A stretch of 7,791 bases of DNA, taken from the NCBI GenBank assembly GCA_030626645.1, contig DAOUTP010000079.1:1-7791 (forward strand), given 5' to 3'. The DNA is from Candidatus Cloacimonadota bacterium. Its GTDB lineage: Bacteria; Cloacimonadota; Cloacimonadia; Cloacimonadales; TCS61. The number at the start of each line of letters is the position of its first letter. Position 1 is the stretch's first letter. Shown one piece after another: positions 6,382 through 7,791 of this stretch. Below the pieces are notes generated by a model, which saw only the letters and a program-made list of their open reading frames with translations, was not told where the DNA came from and did no database searches. The translations under genes were made by a program, and so were the position numbers.

Positions 6382-6403
6382 AAGCCCACTGTGAAGTGGG
6401 CTT
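6382..6403. terminator. Bidirectional hairpin terminator between convergent genes
   Basis: AAGCCCACT (6382-6390), loop GTGA, AGTGGGCTT (6395-6403): a perfect 9-bp stem located 42 bases after the HD-GYP stop and 16 bases after the lipoprotein stop. Read on the minus strand it runs into TTTTTATTTTCTT, a good T-run, so it is strongest for the lipoprotein gene. On the plus strand the tail is TTAAATATTT, weaker but probably usable. Confidence 0.85.
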
Positions 6404-6419
6404 AAATATTTACCGTATA

Positions 6420-6998
6420 TTACTTATTTGTTTCATTCCAACTGTTGTATAGATCCAGCAGTGGGTGAACATTACTCATCTCATCTTTAACACTGGTTTT
6501 AAAGGTGAATTCTGTTGTGCTTGGTGACCAGACGAGCATCGGGATTTCATTATCTTCATCTCCACCCACATATTCACCATCAGTCTCCAGCAGTCTTTCC
6601 GAAAGTGATCCCATGTAGAACATAATTGGTGCATGTTCTGACCGCTGGTAATGATAAAATCCGAAATCTTGAAAATCATCGAAAGTGAATTCCACCTGAC
6701 CATTCAATACACCATTTTCTTCATACAACTCCTTGCTTATAACATTGAAATCCGGATTTGCGTCTTCGAAAGTAGTGCCATTCAGGTAGCTGTTCACTAA
6801 TTGGTCAAAATCTGTGGTGGAAACATTCTGCCCTTCATCTTCTTCGGAAACGATATTAATAAATTTGATAGTTCCCGAACCCGAGCCATCTGCATTGATC
6901 TTGAAAAAATACTGTTTGAACTCGGTGGTAAGACAACTACTGACAGAAAAACATAACACCGCTAATAATAAATTTTTTGCAGCAATTTTTAAGAACAT
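6420..6998 (-). CDS. Putative lipoprotein of unknown function
   Basis: A 192-residue protein that I cannot assign to a named family. Residues 1-21 are a lipoprotein signal peptide with lipobox VSSC and acylation site Cys22, so the mature protein should be membrane-anchored outside the cytoplasm. The following CLTTEFKQYFFKINADGSGS (22-41) resembles small lipoproteins whose chain begins with beta strands and a DGSG-type turn. The mature chain is acidic (SEEDEG at 51-56, GGDEDNE at 145-151), is rich in Phe and Tyr (EFTFDDFQDFGFYHY, 103-117) and has no further membrane segment. The start is ATG 6998, with AGGGGG (7005-7010) 6 bases upstream. It is a single-gene unit with a candidate promoter at 7039-7067 and a good terminator at 6382-6403. 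Nothing in the sequence shows a substrate or partner. Confidence 0.8.
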   Translation of the reverse strand: MFLKIAAKNLLLAVLCFSVSSCLTTEFKQYFFKINADGSGSGTIKFINIVSEEDEGQNVSTTDFDQLVNSYLNGTTFEDANPDFNVISKELYEENGVLNGQVEFTFDDFQDFGFYHYQRSEHAPIMFYMGSLSERLLETDGEYVGGDEDNEIPMLVWSPSTTEFTFKTSVKDEMSNVHPLLDLYNSWNETNK

Positions 6999-7038
6999 AA
7001 ACTTCCCCCTTTGTTTATGATTTCCAATCGCATTTGCA

Positions 7039-7067
7039 TTTATTTGTTATAAGTAAACTGTTGTCAA
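7039..7067 (-). promoter_or_regulatory. Candidate promoter of the lipoprotein gene
   Basis: On the minus strand a perfect TTGACA (7067-7062) is followed after 17 bases by AATAAA (7044-7039), a 4-of-6 match to TATAAT. The transcript would begin about 35 bases before the ATG at 6998. The -35 and spacing are good and the -10 only fair. Confidence 0.5.
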
Positions 7068-7101
7068 ATTAAAGTTTAGAATAAGTCGCAACCCGCGCCA
7101 C

Positions 7102-7213
7102 ATTATCTTTTTGATAATCTTCATCAAATTATCTTTATCATTTTGATACAAATATTATAATTCTACTATCATCAATATTACCCTAATGTTTTGTAAACAA
7201 GATAGTTATCTTT
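7102..7213. promoter_or_regulatory. AT-rich stretch with three TTATCTTT words and several palindromes
   Basis: TTATCTTT occurs at 7103-7110, 7129-7136 and 7206-7213 on the plus strand. The first lies in the dyad ATTATC-TTTTT-GATAAT (7102-7118). The last lies in AAGATA-GT-TATCTT (7199-7212). Other dyads are ATCAAA/TTTGAT (7123-7128 with 7142-7147) and TTGT-AA-ACAA (7191-7200). The stretch lies between the lipoprotein promoter (minus) and the promoter of the miniature gene (plus), so it may bind a regulator of either. No coding frame or RNA gene was recognised between 6999 and 7283. Confidence 0.35.
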
Positions 7214-7229
7214 AATGACTCTGACTGGA

Positions 7230-7258
7230 ACGACAAATGCAATTTGTACATATATAAT
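7230..7258 (+). promoter_or_regulatory. Promoter of the miniature gene, with an overlapping dyad
   Basis: ACGACA (7230-7235) and a perfect TATAAT (7253-7258) are separated by exactly 17 bases. The -35 keeps the GACA core. A dyad ACAAAT-GCA-ATTTGT (7233-7247) covers the -35 end and spacer, where a repressor would block polymerase. The transcript would begin near 7265, giving a leader of about 20 bases. Confidence 0.6.
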
Positions 7259-7283
7259 GAGTGAATAAAAAAAGGAGGGAAAA

Positions 7284-7352
7284 ATGAAAACTACAAACTT
7301 AATTCGAAAATGGAATGAAGAAAAAAAAGAAAAAAGTTATCTGAGATCATAG
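7284..7352 (+). CDS. Miniature gene: 22-residue basic peptide, possibly 46 residues by frameshift
   Basis: A short frame with an unusually strong start: AAAGGAGGG (7271-7279) contains AGGAGG 5 bases before the ATG, and a well-formed promoter lies just upstream. The peptide is MKTTNLIRKWNEEKK plus seven more residues, ending at a TAG (7350-7352). It is lysine-rich, has no membrane helix and resembles nothing I know. The frame contains a run of eight A (7321-7328). A -1 slip there, or one extra A, would join a second open frame ending at the TAA at 7421-7423. That extension includes LSEIIAYENAKHRGNLE, which reads like ordinary protein, and gives 46 residues in total. Three explanations are open: programmed slippage, a sequencing or assembly error in the A-run, or a broken gene. 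The transcript ends at the hairpin at 7386-7415. It could also be a small RNA with a chance frame, but the Shine-Dalgarno argues for translation. Confidence 0.6.
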   Translation: MKTTNLIRKWNEEKKEKSYLRS

Positions 7353-7385
7353 CTTATGAAAATGCTAAACATCGTGGAAATTTAG

Positions 7386-7421
7386 AACGGTCCGAGAAAG
7401 TTAACTCCGACCGTTTTTATT
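7386..7421 (+). terminator. Intrinsic terminator of the miniature gene
   Basis: AACGGTC (7386-7392) pairs with GACCGTT (7409-7415). An inner GAG/CTC pair lies beyond one C-C mismatch, and the loop is AAAGTTAA. The T-run 7414-7418 overlaps the end of the stem and continues as ATTAATT. The extended 46-codon frame would run through this hairpin and stop just after it. On the minus strand it has no comparable T-run, so it is a poor terminator for the gene to the right. Confidence 0.75.
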
Positions 7422-7528
7422 AATTCCTAACTTCAATTCATCCTTTCTCCTTCCTCTTGACACAGAAATCAATCCTTTTTATTCTCTTCGCAGTTTAGAA
7501 TTGTATAGGAAAATTAATGAAAATAATC

Positions 7529-7753
7529 TTATTCGTCTGCTTTATCAGTTCCCTTATCTTGTTTTTTGTTTTTGAAAAACGTTCCCAATGGAGCCCAGAT
7601 AAACAAGAAATGAAAAATAACTCCGTACAATATAATTCTGGTTACTTCTTCTTTATAAGGTGATCCCTTTAGAATAAGTGCTGTTCCTATCATCACTGCT
7701 CCCCAGATAATCGCACTTGCTATTATTAAATAGCCAACTTTACTCTTTTTCAT
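7529..7753 (-). CDS. Small two-helix membrane protein of unknown function
   Basis: A 74-residue protein not assigned to any family. After MKKSK come two hydrophobic segments (about 7-29 and 39-60). Between them is a short charged loop, KGSPYKEEVTR. The tail KNKKQDKGTDKADE is charged. By the positive-inside rule both ends are probably cytoplasmic. The start is ATG 7753, with GGAGG (7759-7763) 5 bases upstream; an in-frame TTG at 7765 overlaps the ribosome site and is unlikely. No clear terminator follows it in the roughly 100 bases (7424-7528) before the miniature gene's terminator. Its promoter lies at or beyond the right edge, where only AT-rich sequence (7764-7791) remains. Confidence 0.75.
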   Translation of the reverse strand: MKKSKVGYLIIASAIIWGAVMIGTALILKGSPYKEEVTRIILYGVIFHFLFIWAPLGTFFKNKKQDKGTDKADE

Positions 7754-7791
7754 CACATCCTCCAATTACTAAAAGTTTATATATTTCCTTA

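Noticed and set aside
7020..7283. tRNA or other structured RNA gene in the intergenic region
   Set aside because: No cloverleaf, GTTCGA-type arm or other recognised RNA signature was found; the symmetry is short and AT-rich.
7265..7421. Leader peptide and attenuator for a downstream gene
   Set aside because: The next gene to the right is on the opposite strand, so nothing in this window lies downstream to be attenuated.

Overview
This is an AT-rich bacterial window from a Gram-negative-type anaerobe. The points for that are a secreted serine peptidase, a lipoprotein, several inner-membrane proteins and a sodium-pumping biotin decarboxylase. The gene set and protein style suggest an uncultured fermentative lineage of the Cloacimonadota / FCB kind. 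That assignment is an inference from general resemblance; no phylogenetic marker is present.

Layout, left to right. Positions 1-735 (minus) hold the N-terminal 245 codons of a family S9 (prolyl oligopeptidase-like) secreted peptidase that runs off the left edge. Positions 736-1003 are non-coding and almost filled by three different kinds of small repeat. One of them supplies the terminator of the operon to its right. Positions 1004-4717 (minus) are a compact four-gene operon read right to left: carboxyltransferase (mmdA), membrane anchor (mmdD/oadG type, with an unusual secreted N-terminal domain), biotin carrier (mmdC) and Na+-pumping decarboxylase (mmdB). The order mmdA-D-C-B is the one known from Propionigenium modestum methylmalonyl-CoA decarboxylase. 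The complex would move the carboxyl group of (S)-methylmalonyl-CoA to biotin, release CO2 at MmdB and export Na+, giving propionyl-CoA. A divergent AT-rich intergenic region with two dyads separates this operon from a plus-strand gene at 4951-6339. That gene encodes a six-helix membrane protein with a C-terminal HD-GYP domain, a probable cyclic-di-GMP phosphodiesterase.

A bidirectional hairpin terminator (6382-6403) separates the HD-GYP gene from a convergent gene for a lipoprotein of unknown function (6420-6998, minus). Upstream of the lipoprotein gene, 7000-7250 is an AT-rich regulatory stretch with repeated TTATCTTT words and several palindromes, between two divergent promoters. The plus-strand promoter drives a tiny gene at 7284. 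It has a near-perfect Shine-Dalgarno, a 22-codon frame that could become 46 codons by slippage on an A8 run, and its own terminator, so it is a complete miniature transcription unit. The window ends with a 74-residue two-helix membrane protein (7529-7753, minus).

No rRNA, tRNA, CRISPR array, transposase or prophage gene was seen. The four mmd genes form one energy-conserving complex. The other genes are not obviously connected to it. The points most worth attention are the miniature gene, the composite repeat used as a terminator, the paired hairpins with compensatory base swaps, and the extended MmdD subunit. For most genes the longest open frame begins at a TTG codon that is really part of the Shine-Dalgarno or lies upstream of it. 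The starts given here are ATG codons with properly spaced ribosome binding sites.
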